Shown here piece by piece: positions 15,601 through 23,949 of a stretch of DNA of 32,008 nucleotides. Position 1 is the stretch's first letter, and each line of letters opens with the position of its first letter. Below the pieces are notes generated by a model, which was not told where the DNA came from, did no database searches, and saw nothing but the letters and a program-made list of their open reading frames with translations. The stretch is from positions 1-32,008 of the forward strand of contig CAINWP010000262.1 of the NCBI GenBank assembly GCA_903854475.1, in the 5' to 3' direction. The DNA is from an uncultured Verrucomicrobiota bacterium (lineage in GTDB: Bacteria; Verrucomicrobiota; Verrucomicrobiia; Limisphaerales; UBA9464). The translations under genes and the position numbers were made by a program.

Positions 15601-17104
15601 GAGAGTCACCGTCAACCCAGGGCGTTTCCATCCCGCGGTGGAATGGTGCCGAGATATTCCGCATCCGGTAGAAGCCAGCCGGGGCATGAATGGTTCTGGG
15701 GATGCCTACAGCCCCGGATGGTTCGAGATCCCCCTAAATCCTGGCGATTCTTCCACCATCACCGTCTCCGCCGAGGCTGCTGAGATTACCGAAGAGGAGG
15801 TGTCGGGGTTCATCCAACGACGTCAGGGACTGTCGAATGGCACGACTACTAGTACTGATTCCTGGGAACTGCTGCTGCGACGGGCCATCGACAGTTTCGT
15901 CGTCCGACGCGCCGATTCGATCACCGTCATCGCAGGTTATCCATGGTTCCTAGATTGGGGCCGAGATTCACTCATCGCCGCCCGCGGACTCATCACCGCC
16001 GACCGCTTCACGGAAGTGCGTCAACTGCTCGTCACCTTTGGTCGCTTCGAGGAGGCGGGTACCCTTCCGAATTCCATCCATGGCGAGAATGCCTCCAACC
16101 GGGAGACCAGCGATGCGTCGCTGTGGTACGGCATCGTCGCCGAGGAATTGGCTGATTCCGACCCCCTGGGGCCGGAATCCGTCTTCGGACTGAGCACCGG
16201 CGACCAACAAGGACGAACGGTGCGAGACGTCCTCCGTTCCATTGCTTCAGGCTACCTCGCGGGAACCCCGCAGGGCATCCGCGTCGACCCCGAGAGTGCG
16301 CTGGTTTGGAGTCCCAACCACTTTACCTGGATGGACACGAACCACCCTGCCGGAACGCCTCGCCAGGGGTATCCAGTCGAGATTCAAGTACTGTGGATCC
16401 GCCTTCTCCGATTGCTTGGTCGCTTGGGTTGCCCTCCCGCCCAGTCCGCCGAGGCATGGGAAATTTTGGCAGAGCGGGCTGAGATTTCCTTCCACCGGCT
16501 TTTCTGGATTGAGGAGTTGGGCTGGTTCGCCGATTGCCTCCACGCCCACCACGATCAACCCGCCGCGCATGCGGTGCGCGACAATGCCCTGCGCAGTAAC
16601 GCGCTACTGGCCATCGCCCTGGATCTGGTCGATGGACCCAAGGCTCGGCGCACCGTGCAGGCGGCACAGCGCCACCTCGTAATCCCCGGAGCGCTTCGAT
16701 CTCTCGCCCCGCTGCCGATCTATCCGCCGCTGGCCGTCTGGCACCACGGACAACTCCTAAACCACCCCGATGAACCCTACTGGGGCTCCTACGAAGGGGA
16801 CGAAGATACCCGGCGCAAACCCGCTTACCACAATGGCACCGCCTGGGTCTGGACCTTCCCCAGTTTCTGCGAAGCGGTGGTGAAAGCCTATGGCAAGAGT
16901 CCCGCAGCGATCGAGGCGGCTCGCGCCTACCTGACCAGCGTGGATGCTCATCTGCAGCAGGGTTGTGTGGGCCAGTTGCCCGAGATCCTCGATGGCGACG
17001 CACCCCACCTGCCCCGCGGCTGTGATGCTCAGGCCTGGAGCGTCACCGAGGTGCTTCGGGTCTGGCGCTGGCTCAACCGTCTAACGCCCGCAGCCCGGGA
17101 TTAA
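12689..17104 (+). CDS. Bifunctional glycogen debranching enzyme (GH13-like plus amylo-1,6-glucosidase)
   Basis: This 1471-aa protein looks like a two-activity debranching enzyme that would move short glucan chains (4-alpha-glucanotransferase) and then hydrolyse the remaining alpha-1,6 glucose. The N-terminal part has a GH13 barrel with all four regions: LDLVINHT near 255, GFRCDAG with nucleophile Asp331, FLLEGLGG with acid/base Glu360, and ETHDNS with Asp419. A middle region of about 600 residues is beta-rich. The C-terminal part matches the GDE_C (alpha/alpha barrel) domain: GYPWFLDWGRDS near 1083, then LPNSIHGENASNRETSDASLWYG near 1125-1147. Both halves are complete, as in eukaryotic debranching enzymes and unlike GlgX. 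No signal peptide, so cytoplasmic. ATG start; ATG at residue 6 is an alternative. Confidence 0.87.
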   Translation: MAGLSMSPLPGTRIVRHTGDLLTFTLTAPDGHIGDEWQARLRTNLGRADRVREEILQSHFEKLPLAGAAWRDLPLQLTPEGQWSITLPLTEVGYFKAKAYAIDPKGFQHWPEGPDVGISIHPAWTRTANTVYCAFPRMFGEWSKHRLSTAEDHNTPILKALDQEGFTVIPPSGTLRSLISELPHIIDRLGCRIVHLLPVSPTPTTFARFGRYGSPYALQHLTQIDPALVVFDRRTTGVDQFRELAVEIHSRGARLMLDLVINHTGWGSAEWEAHPEWFVRKHDGEFESPGAWNVVWEDLVEMDQRHVTLWDYLADAFLIWCRRGVDGFRCDAGYKIPPHVWQFITAKVRREFPNTVFLLEGLGGPWEATEACLAEGGMQWAYSELFQNHGSLGISAYLDHHFQASARSGTLVHYSETHDNSRLAANGGVPGQPATPEGRRWSLFRNSLAALTSIQGGFGFTAGVEWCATEQINVHSSRGLAWGSPQSLVPELSALNRLISNHPCFFDGASLQRISEPQSKVYALRRDSAEGLDCVLVLANTEFEEERSIELDGALWEELRLPTLDLIGHLPAPKWQELAPSPGHPSRRIQITLAPGATHCLASSMTPLGLSGDVYRDTRRRADWAALCRGRVSRGILGCSSNWKQEAAWVSRDPVGFLAAAAHDDSCLMDTSETYRPVIVWQIQDRKRITLIPPGHWLLIRDTHPFRVRVCPQPQGLEYNEESIPIEEGHIAGIPPQKHRGDVILKLERYAPTDPQVRGILRYLDTVPAELPSVPPDPQNTTVLLTNGRGGMARLCLDLGRIHSKYDCLLGANFHPEVPVDRHVLAKRIRVWVNADGFISPLDASNLVNVETAAPTHWRFIANAGDGRSVEIRVVADMLEGKNVTVFQFNRPATASHDSRFGKPLPPSFDVRLVVRVDLEDRNFHWETRLNPDSESHFIRATRIVPPTTDEATPTHSAEGFFFEPDPSRSLRVTVNPGRFHPAVEWCRDIPHPVEASRGMNGSGDAYSPGWFEIPLNPGDSSTITVSAEAAEITEEEVSGFIQRRQGLSNGTTTSTDSWELLLRRAIDSFVVRRADSITVIAGYPWFLDWGRDSLIAARGLITADRFTEVRQLLVTFGRFEEAGTLPNSIHGENASNRETSDASLWYGIVAEELADSDPLGPESVFGLSTGDQQGRTVRDVLRSIASGYLAGTPQGIRVDPESALVWSPNHFTWMDTNHPAGTPRQGYPVEIQVLWIRLLRLLGRLGCPPAQSAEAWEILAERAEISFHRLFWIEELGWFADCLHAHHDQPAAHAVRDNALRSNALLAIALDLVDGPKARRTVQAAQRHLVIPGALRSLAPLPIYPPLAVWHHGQLLNHPDEPYWGSYEGDEDTRRKPAYHNGTAWVWTFPSFCEAVVKAYGKSPAAIEAARAYLTSVDAHLQQGCVGQLPEILDGDAPHLPRGCDAQAWSVTEVLRVWRWLNRLTPAARD

Positions 17105-17238
17105 TCTGAAGCCCCACGTGCGGGTTCGGAATGACCTCTCCCCGAAGGCATGGAGATCTCGGAGAGACGGATAGAACGAAATATCCGGGCTAAATCCTTC
17201 CCGAGGCCCTGAACCGTCTCCTAGGCTTTACCCCGCAC

Positions 17239-19101
17239 ATGCGATCGAGCTCGGCATTCGACAAACTTTTGGAGCGATTGGTAGGAGGTCTGCTCCTCGC
17301 CTCGGTGGCGTGGCTCACCTTCTGGTTTGCCGGGGTGAATCCCCGGGAGTCAGTTTTCGGGTTTGCTGCCATTGGCTTGGCCTGGATCGTCTGGACTCTT
17401 CGGATGTGGGTCGAACCCACCCATCGCTTCCTCATGCCGCCGGTCACCTGGGCAGTGGCGATCTTCTTTGGCTATGCCGCCTGGAGATGCCACTCCGCAC
17501 CCGTGCCGTATTGGGCACTCCAAGAAGTGTTTCTGATTGCCGTGTGTGCCGTGGCCTTCTTCACCAGCCTGCACAACCTCCACCGTCAGGAGACTTCAGG
17601 GTGGGTGGTGAATGGTTTGCTGATCATCGGACTCCTTTCCTCGGCCTACGCCATCGTTCAGTTCACCCAAAATTCGCAGAAGGTCCTCTGGGAGACCCAA
17701 CCGTTGGTCTACTACAAACGGTTCGGAGCGACCTTCGTCAACCCGAACCACCTCGCCGCGTTCCTGCTAATGCTCATGCCTCTGGCCCTTTCTCAGGCTT
17801 TTTTGGGTCGGGGAGGCGTCGTGCAACGAATTCTCGCCGGATATGCGGCCCTAATGATGCTCGGAGGCATTGCGGTGACTATGTCCCGGGGTGGCTGGCT
17901 CGGAGCCGCCGCCGCGGTCGCCACTTTTTCGCTGTGGCTGTTCCGCCGCCCCCAGTATCGAATCCCAATGGCTGCACTCATGGCGGTGCTTTGCATCGGT
18001 TCGGTCACCTTTCTTGTTCAGTCCGAAAAAGCCCGCGCCCGGATCGATGCGCTGACGGCCTCCGGCAAAAAGGACAGCGGTCTCTTCCGTGCCTGGATTT
18101 GGAAACCCGCGGTTCAAATGTGGTCCGACCATCGCTTGCAAGGAGTCGGCCCTGGGCAATTTGACACCCGCTTCCCCGCCTACCGAACACCCACCACGCC
18201 GCTGAGCCCTCAGCATGTCCACAATGAATACCTCGAGTTGCTGGTCGACTACGGCGTCTTGGGTGCCGGCATCGTTGGTTTGGGTCTCGCCGCTTTCGGA
18301 TACGGCCTCTACCGCACCTCGCGGCATGTCGAGCGAGGTTCCTCGGACTTAGGGGTCAAGCAGAGCAACCGCACGGCGTTCTTCGCCGGGAGCGTGGCCG
18401 GCCTGAGCGGACTGGGCGTTCACTGCTTCTTCGACTTCAACCTGCATATCCCAGCCATCGCTGTGACAGCCTCGATGCTGGCCGGCATCTTGGTTTCCAA
18501 CACCCGATTCGCCACGGAACGGTTCTGGGTCAAGAGCTACCTACCCTTGCGGCTGGCAGCCACGGCAACCCTAGGTGGCCTGCTTTGTTGGATGATTCCA
18601 ATGGGAGTGAATGCCGCCCGCGAAGATTCTCACCTCAAGAGCGCCGAGCGCCAACCCAGCGTCGATGAGCGTTTTTTTGAGGAATTGGCCCAGGCAGCCA
18701 CCGTAGCACCCGGCAATCCCATGACGGCCTATTGGTACGGCGAGGAAAAACGTCGCCTCAGTTGGCAGGGTTTACCCGGTTGGGAAAAACAGGCCCAGGA
18801 GGCTCTCCGCTGGTTGGAGGCTTCGGCCCGATTGGATCCGTACAACGCCCGGACCCAGGTCGCCATCGGACTGTGTCACCAATGGCTGGGTGATCTCAAA
18901 TCAGCCTCAGACTCCTTCGAATCGGCACTCCGAATCGGTCCCAATGATGTCCACGTGCTCAACGCCCTAAGTTGGAACCTCATTGTCCGAGGGGATACCG
19001 ACCGGGCCCGATCTCTGGTCGAACAGTCGTTGGCTCTGAATCCCTGGGACAATTGGGAAGCGCGTTCCTATGCCCAGCGCCTCAAGTCAGCGACTCCCTA
19101 A
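17239..19101 (+). CDS. O-antigen ligase family membrane protein with C-terminal TPR
   Basis: The 620-aa protein has ten or more membrane helices and the Wzy_C/O-antigen ligase pattern: FGATFVNPNHLAAFLLMLMP, then TMSRGGWLG, a periplasmic loop with LQGVGPGQFDTRFPAY, and HVHNEYLELLVDYGVLG. Such proteins ligate or polymerise surface polysaccharide on the periplasmic face. After the last helix (about residue 455) comes a soluble region with TPR-like helices (ALRWLEASARLDPYNARTQ and FESALRIGPNDVHVLNALSW), a known extension in this superfamily. No glycosyltransferase cluster is adjacent, so the substrate is open. Start is ATG at 17239, with no Shine-Dalgarno sequence. Confidence 0.84.
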   Translation: MRSSSAFDKLLERLVGGLLLASVAWLTFWFAGVNPRESVFGFAAIGLAWIVWTLRMWVEPTHRFLMPPVTWAVAIFFGYAAWRCHSAPVPYWALQEVFLIAVCAVAFFTSLHNLHRQETSGWVVNGLLIIGLLSSAYAIVQFTQNSQKVLWETQPLVYYKRFGATFVNPNHLAAFLLMLMPLALSQAFLGRGGVVQRILAGYAALMMLGGIAVTMSRGGWLGAAAAVATFSLWLFRRPQYRIPMAALMAVLCIGSVTFLVQSEKARARIDALTASGKKDSGLFRAWIWKPAVQMWSDHRLQGVGPGQFDTRFPAYRTPTTPLSPQHVHNEYLELLVDYGVLGAGIVGLGLAAFGYGLYRTSRHVERGSSDLGVKQSNRTAFFAGSVAGLSGLGVHCFFDFNLHIPAIAVTASMLAGILVSNTRFATERFWVKSYLPLRLAATATLGGLLCWMIPMGVNAAREDSHLKSAERQPSVDERFFEELAQAATVAPGNPMTAYWYGEEKRRLSWQGLPGWEKQAQEALRWLEASARLDPYNARTQVAIGLCHQWLGDLKSASDSFESALRIGPNDVHVLNALSWNLIVRGDTDRARSLVEQSLALNPWDNWEARSYAQRLKSATP

Positions 19102-19175
19102 CTTATCACCAATACCACCCGAGCATTCCTGATTTCCGTATTGGCATCAGGGCAGCGACAAAACACGCTTCGGTA

Positions 19176-19475
19176 ATGAGTTCGGCCGCCAAGACTGGCG
19201 AAAAAAACACCCTCTATCGCGACATCACGGTCCAGAACCGTCAGGGAATCCATGCCCGTCCGTCGGCTTCATTCGTGAAACTTGCAAGCCAGTTCACCTG
19301 CGATGTGTTCATCGAGAAGGACGGTGAGACGATCAACGGCAAGAGTATCATGGGCCTGCTCATGCTGGCCGCCGGACCCGGAAGCAAGCTGCGGATCGTC
19401 TGCACCGGGACCGACTGCCAAACCGCACTGACCCAACTGTGTGCACTGGTCGATGCTAAGTTCGGAGAGGACTGA
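19176..19475 (+). CDS. HPr family phosphocarrier protein
   Basis: This 99-aa cytoplasmic protein has the HPr fold pattern: GIHARPSASFVKLA with the phosphorylatable His26 and INGKSIMGLLMLAAGPGS with the regulatory Ser57; the 31-residue spacing equals that of His15 to Ser46 in canonical HPr. Both sites imply control by HPr kinase/phosphorylase as well as a possible PTS role. A nine- to ten-residue leader (SSAAKTGEKN) precedes the first strand. The ATG at 19176 is chosen because upstream in-frame residues look non-coding. No PTS enzymes or hprK lie in the window, so a regulatory rather than sugar-transport role is likely but inferred. Confidence 0.92.
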   Translation: MSSAAKTGEKNTLYRDITVQNRQGIHARPSASFVKLASQFTCDVFIEKDGETINGKSIMGLLMLAAGPGSKLRIVCTGTDCQTALTQLCALVDAKFGED

Positions 19476-19516
19476 ACCTTTCTCCTCGAAACCCAACTCC
19501 GTAACCTTCAATACCC

Positions 19517-19798
19517 TTGTCCGACTTCAAGATCCAGTACGTCGCCAATCTGGCCCGTTTGGCACTCACTCCCGATGAGGAAGAACGCCTGAGTGGCCAG
19601 TTGAACAACATCCTCGGCTACATCGAGAAACTCAAGGAAGTGGATGTATCTCAAGTGGAACCCACGGCTCATGCATTTCCGCTGGTCAATGTGATGCGGC
19701 CGGATGTCGTGACGGGCTCGCTGCCTCAAGACGAAGCTCTGCGCAACGCCCCCTCTCAGGCGGGTGGTTTATTCGTTGTCCCCAAAGTGGTCGAATAG
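19517..19798 (+). CDS. gatC: Asp-tRNA(Asn)/Glu-tRNA(Gln) amidotransferase subunit GatC
   Basis: GatC stabilises the GatCAB amidotransferase, which converts misacylated Glu-tRNA(Gln) or Asp-tRNA(Asn) to the correct amide. The 93-aa product has the family pattern: YVANLARLALTPDEEERLSGQL near residues 8-29, ILGYIEKLKEVDVSQVEPTAH, and the C-terminal MRPDVVTGSLPQDEALRNAP. The start is TTG at 19517, preceded by a pyrimidine-rich leader; no ATG or GTG gives the whole N terminus. gatA and gatB are not adjacent; IMP dehydrogenase follows after 138 bases in which nothing recognisable is seen. Confidence 0.93.
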   Translation: MSDFKIQYVANLARLALTPDEEERLSGQLNNILGYIEKLKEVDVSQVEPTAHAFPLVNVMRPDVVTGSLPQDEALRNAPSQAGGLFVVPKVVE

Positions 19799-19936
19799 TG
19801 GGGTTTCAGGTCCGTGGCAGCCAAGGTCCGTGTCAGCCAATCGCTGGCGACGACTGGATGAGACGACCCTGGCCCGAATCGGCACCAACGACTTCAGTTT
19901 CCTTGCCTCGCAGCCCGGGTCCTTCCATCGTCACTT

Positions 19937-21520
19937 ATGGCAGACGCGAGCGCAGCCCACGAGGTCGATTCAGAGTTCTACCAACCGGCCTCCCGGTTCT
20001 TCCCATCCCACGGCAGTACAGCCCTCACCTACGACGACGTCACGCTGGCTACCCTCTACACAGAGATTCTCCCCAAGGAGAGCCAGATAGATACCCGACT
20101 GGCTGAGGGGCTTCACCTCAACATCCCGCTGGTGTCCGCCGACATGGACACCGTCACCGAGGCACGCATGGCCATAGCCATGGCGCTGAACGGTGGGCTC
20201 GGGCTCATCCACTACAACATGCCCGAGAAAGAGCAACTCTCGGAAGTGTCGCGCGTGAAGAACCATGTCCATGGCCTTATCCAGGACCCCATCCGCGTCC
20301 ACCCCGAGCAGTACATCGGCGATGTTTTGGAGTTGATCGAAAAGAAGCGCTTCAGCTTCAGCACTTTCCCTGTAGTCGATGCCACCGGAACCCTGCTCGG
20401 TCTTCTCCCAGGGCATGTGGTCAAACCCCGCTACGCTCACCGCAAGGTGTCCGAGGCACTAACGCCGCGGGCCCAGGTCCGCACCATTTCTGAGCGCGAA
20501 CTCGGGTCGGATCCCATCGCACGCGCCGACCGCTTCTTTACTGAGAACCTGGGCATTCACAAACTGCTGGTGGTCGACGATCAAGATCGACTCCAGGGGC
20601 TCTTCACCCTCAGCGATATCGAACGAATTACCCAAGAGACCGGTGCGGCACTGAAGCCGGCCCGCGACTCGAAATTCCGATTACTCTGCGGTGCGGCCAT
20701 TTCCACGGTCCGTCACAAGGATGGCAGCATCGACCGTGACCGGGTCATCGGACATGTCGGTGCGCTCATCGACCGCGGTGTGGACTGCGTGGCCGTCTCT
20801 ACGGCACACGGGCACAGCCGAGGGGTCGGCGAGGTGGTGAAGATGGTGCGCGACGCCTTTGCCCGCTTGCCCATCATCGCCGGCAACGTCACTAGCGCAG
20901 CGGGTGTTGAATTCTTGGCCTCCAACGGAGCCAACGTCATTAAGGTGGGTCAGGGGCCGGGATCCATTTGCACCACACGTGTCGTGGCCGGGGTCGGAAT
21001 CCCTCAGCTCACAGCCCTGTACGTCACCTCCAGGGCCGCCGCCACCTGCGGCGTGACCTTATTGGCCGACGGTGGAATCACTAAGTCTGGCGACGTCGTC
21101 AAGGCACTGACGCTGGCCCACGGGGTTGTCTGCGGCGGAATGTTTGCCGGATGCCCGGAGGCACCCGGACAAATTGTTGAGATCAACGGAAAGCTCTACA
21201 AACAGTACCGCGGCATGGGCAGCCATGCGGCCATGAAGGCCGGGTCCGCGGCCCGCTACGGTCACACTACCGACACCACTCGCAAGGCTGCAGCAGAGGG
21301 GATCGAAGCACTCAAGGAAGTCGCCGCTTCGCTGGATTCTGTAGTCGGTCAACTCATCGGGGGCATCCAGTCCGGCATGGGCTACTTGGGGGCGATTAAC
21401 CTTGCCAGCCTGAGAGATCGGGCGCGGTACATTCAAGTGAGCTCCGCCGGCCAGAAAGAGGCCTCACCGCACGACGTCATTGAGGTCAAAACCTCCAGTG
21501 CCTCCGGTGACAAGGCCTGA
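19937..21520 (+). CDS. guaB: Inosine-5'-monophosphate dehydrogenase
   Basis: IMPDH oxidises IMP to XMP with NAD+, the committed step of GMP synthesis. The 527-aa protein has the N-terminal barrel start ([16 protein letters not shown]), a CBS-pair insertion at roughly residues 115-230, [16 protein letters not shown], the NAD/IMP site [33 protein letters not shown] with catalytic Cys345, LADGGI, and the flap region with YRGMGSH. Two small departures are AGCPEAPGQ where AGTDEAPGE is usual, and a roughly 25-residue N-terminal extension. The gene ends two bases before the GH31 start, so the two are probably co-transcribed. ATG start without Shine-Dalgarno sequence. Confidence 0.93.
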   Translation: MADASAAHEVDSEFYQPASRFFPSHGSTALTYDDVTLATLYTEILPKESQIDTRLAEGLHLNIPLVSADMDTVTEARMAIAMALNGGLGLIHYNMPEKEQLSEVSRVKNHVHGLIQDPIRVHPEQYIGDVLELIEKKRFSFSTFPVVDATGTLLGLLPGHVVKPRYAHRKVSEALTPRAQVRTISERELGSDPIARADRFFTENLGIHKLLVVDDQDRLQGLFTLSDIERITQETGAALKPARDSKFRLLCGAAISTVRHKDGSIDRDRVIGHVGALIDRGVDCVAVSTAHGHSRGVGEVVKMVRDAFARLPIIAGNVTSAAGVEFLASNGANVIKVGQGPGSICTTRVVAGVGIPQLTALYVTSRAAATCGVTLLADGGITKSGDVVKALTLAHGVVCGGMFAGCPEAPGQIVEINGKLYKQYRGMGSHAAMKAGSAARYGHTTDTTRKAAAEGIEALKEVAASLDSVVGQLIGGIQSGMGYLGAINLASLRDRARYIQVSSAGQKEASPHDVIEVKTSSASGDKA

Positions 21521-21522
21521 GC

Positions 21523-23841
21523 ATGATCGTTCTGCCCACCCCTGCCGGCATCTACGGCCAAATTGAGGCGCTGGCTCCGGACGTCTTCCGCCTCCGTCTT
21601 GGGCGCATCGAAGCCCCTGATCCACCGGAGTCGGCAGCACTCATCGAGCCGAACTGGGAGATCCCTGAAACAGCCGCCCAGCGTAAGGGCAGCCTATCGT
21701 GTCTGGCGACCGAATGCGGCGTGTTTTCATGGGATCGCCGTGGGGCATGGCAATTGAGTGATGCCCAGGGGTTCGAAGTTTTCTCATCGAGCATTGGTGC
21801 CACAGGGTTTTCTGCCGATGGAGCCCCAGAACTGACTCTGAACCTCATCGAGCACGAGTCGCTCTTCGGTCTCGGAGAGGTCACGGGCACCCTCGATCGC
21901 CGCGGCACCGTGCGCGAGTTCTGGAACATTGATGTCCTGGGCCATGCTCCAGCGATCCACCCGGCCCTGCCCTCGTTGTATGTCTCCATTCCCTTCGCTC
22001 TGTCACTGCGGCATGGGCGTGTGGCCGGTCTATTTTGGGACAATTCTAGCCGTCAGCATTGGGATCTCGGATCCTCCCATCCAGACAAATGGCGATTACG
22101 GGCCGATTCTGGAGACATCGATCTTCATCTCTTTTTAGGTCCTACCGTAGAGGCAGTTCTCCAACGCTATTCACAACGGACGGGCACCATGCCCCTGCCG
22201 CCAGAGTGGGCCCTGGGCTATCACCAATCTCGCTACAGCTACGAGACCCAAGCGCGAGTCGAGGCCGTGGCTCGAGAGTTCCGGCGCCGGGATTTGCCCT
22301 GTGATGCCCTCTACCTCGACATCCACCACATGGACGCCTACCGCGTGTTCACCGTGGGGCCAGGGTTCCCCCAGTTGGCCTCGATGACCCGGAAGCTCCG
22401 CCGTCAAGGCATCCGCACCGTGGCCATCACGGATCCGGCGGTGAAGGACGACCCCGACTTTCCGGTCTTCCAACGCGGAATGCAGAGAGAGGCCTTTGTG
22501 CGAGAGGCCGACGGAAAAACAGATTATCTGGGCGAGGTCTGGCCAGGCATCGCTCGGTTTCCTGACTTTCTCAATTCCGAGGTCCGGACTTGGTGGGGAG
22601 ACGAACAACGCACGCTGCTAGACCAGGGCGTCGCAGGCATCTGGAATGACATGAACGAGCCGGCCAACTTTGCCCGGCCCGATAAGACACTGCCCCCCGA
22701 TGCGGTGCACCGTACGGATTGGGGGACACAACCCCATGCTGCCGTGCACAATCTTTACGGGCAGGCTATGGCACAGGCTTCCCGTGAAGGTCTTCTGAGC
22801 CATCGGCCCAACGAGCGTCCCTTCGTGGTCACCCGGGCGGGTTATGCGGGAATCCAGCGGCACGCTATCGTGTGGACCGGGGACACGTCCTCCCACTGGG
22901 AACACCTCCGCGACGCGGTGCCCATGCTACTGAACCTCTCGCTCAGCGGAGTCCCGTTCTGTGGCGGCGATGTCGGAGGGTTTCTGGGCAACGCCACGCC
23001 GGAACTGTTTGTTCGTTGGCTTCAATTCGCTGCCTTCACGCCCTTTTTTCGCAACCACAGCAACCTGGGGACCCGAGACCAAGAACCCTGGGCCTTCGGT
23101 CCGGAAGTGGAAACCATCGCCCGGGAGACGCTTCGCCTGCGCTATCAATTAATTCCCCTGCTTTACTGCCTGAGTCAGCGAGCGGCCAGCCAGGGTGAGC
23201 CATTGATTCGCCCCCTGCTCTACCATTACACCAACGATCCGGTCGCCGTGGCCTGCAACTCCCAATTCCTGCTCGGACGAGATCTTCTGATCGCTCCGGT
23301 GCTAGAACCCGGGTGCCCCGCCCGAAGCGTCTATTTGCCCAACGATGTCTGGTACGACTTCGGGACGGGCGAACGGCACGTGGGCGGCAAGTCCATTCTC
23401 GCTGAAACGCCACTGAATCGGATTCCAGTCTATGTTCGTGCTGGCGGAATTCTCCCCGTGGCACCCGCCCGCAACTCCACGCAAGAACCTCCAAGCGAAA
23501 CCCTCACGCTGCATGTGTGGCCGGGTCCGGAAGGGGATTTGCACTGGTACGAAGACGACGGAATCACGCGCCAACACGAGTCCGGGCTCTTCCACCAACG
23601 GCTCATCACCCTTCGCCGACGCGGTCGGACCACGCAGTTACACTTTGGACCGGCCGAGGGAACCTTCACTAGCCGCATCCGAAACTGGAGAATCGTTGTC
23701 TGGGACACGCCTCCAAATGCTCGAATCCGGATCGACGGCACCGTGCGCAAGTCCTCGAGTTCTCCGGAGGCTGAACTCTTGGTGATAGACCTGCCCAACC
23801 GGGAATCCGCGATCGATATCTCCATCGTGGGCGGGGCCTAA
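21523..23841 (+). CDS. GH31 family alpha-glucosidase
   Basis: The 772-aa protein is a glycoside hydrolase family 31 enzyme, likely an alpha-glucosidase. The catalytic barrel begins with PPEWALGYHQSRYSYETQ, followed by LYLDIHHMDAYRVFT. The nucleophile lies in GIWNDMNEPANF (Asp376) and the probable acid/base in IVWTGDTSSHWEHL (Asp454). HSNLGTRDQEPW and FLLGRDLLIAPVLEPG are further family marks, followed by a C-terminal beta-sandwich. No signal peptide is seen, so it is probably cytoplasmic and would act on imported malto- or isomalto-oligosaccharides; substrate range cannot be read from sequence. It starts two bases after the guaB stop, with no Shine-Dalgarno sequence, so it may rely on translational coupling. 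Confidence 0.92.
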   Translation: MIVLPTPAGIYGQIEALAPDVFRLRLGRIEAPDPPESAALIEPNWEIPETAAQRKGSLSCLATECGVFSWDRRGAWQLSDAQGFEVFSSSIGATGFSADGAPELTLNLIEHESLFGLGEVTGTLDRRGTVREFWNIDVLGHAPAIHPALPSLYVSIPFALSLRHGRVAGLFWDNSSRQHWDLGSSHPDKWRLRADSGDIDLHLFLGPTVEAVLQRYSQRTGTMPLPPEWALGYHQSRYSYETQARVEAVAREFRRRDLPCDALYLDIHHMDAYRVFTVGPGFPQLASMTRKLRRQGIRTVAITDPAVKDDPDFPVFQRGMQREAFVREADGKTDYLGEVWPGIARFPDFLNSEVRTWWGDEQRTLLDQGVAGIWNDMNEPANFARPDKTLPPDAVHRTDWGTQPHAAVHNLYGQAMAQASREGLLSHRPNERPFVVTRAGYAGIQRHAIVWTGDTSSHWEHLRDAVPMLLNLSLSGVPFCGGDVGGFLGNATPELFVRWLQFAAFTPFFRNHSNLGTRDQEPWAFGPEVETIARETLRLRYQLIPLLYCLSQRAASQGEPLIRPLLYHYTNDPVAVACNSQFLLGRDLLIAPVLEPGCPARSVYLPNDVWYDFGTGERHVGGKSILAETPLNRIPVYVRAGGILPVAPARNSTQEPPSETLTLHVWPGPEGDLHWYEDDGITRQHESGLFHQRLITLRRRGRTTQLHFGPAEGTFTSRIRNWRIVVWDTPPNARIRIDGTVRKSSSSPEAELLVIDLPNRESAIDISIVGGA

Positions 23842-23949
23842 AGAGGGTGCTCGGCCGAGCCTTTGCCCAGAGGTCTCTCTCGCCCACCCTCTCTTGGTCT
23901 GTCCCCTCTGACCTTGCGGGGAACGCCCTGGCTGAGGAGGCTCTCGATC

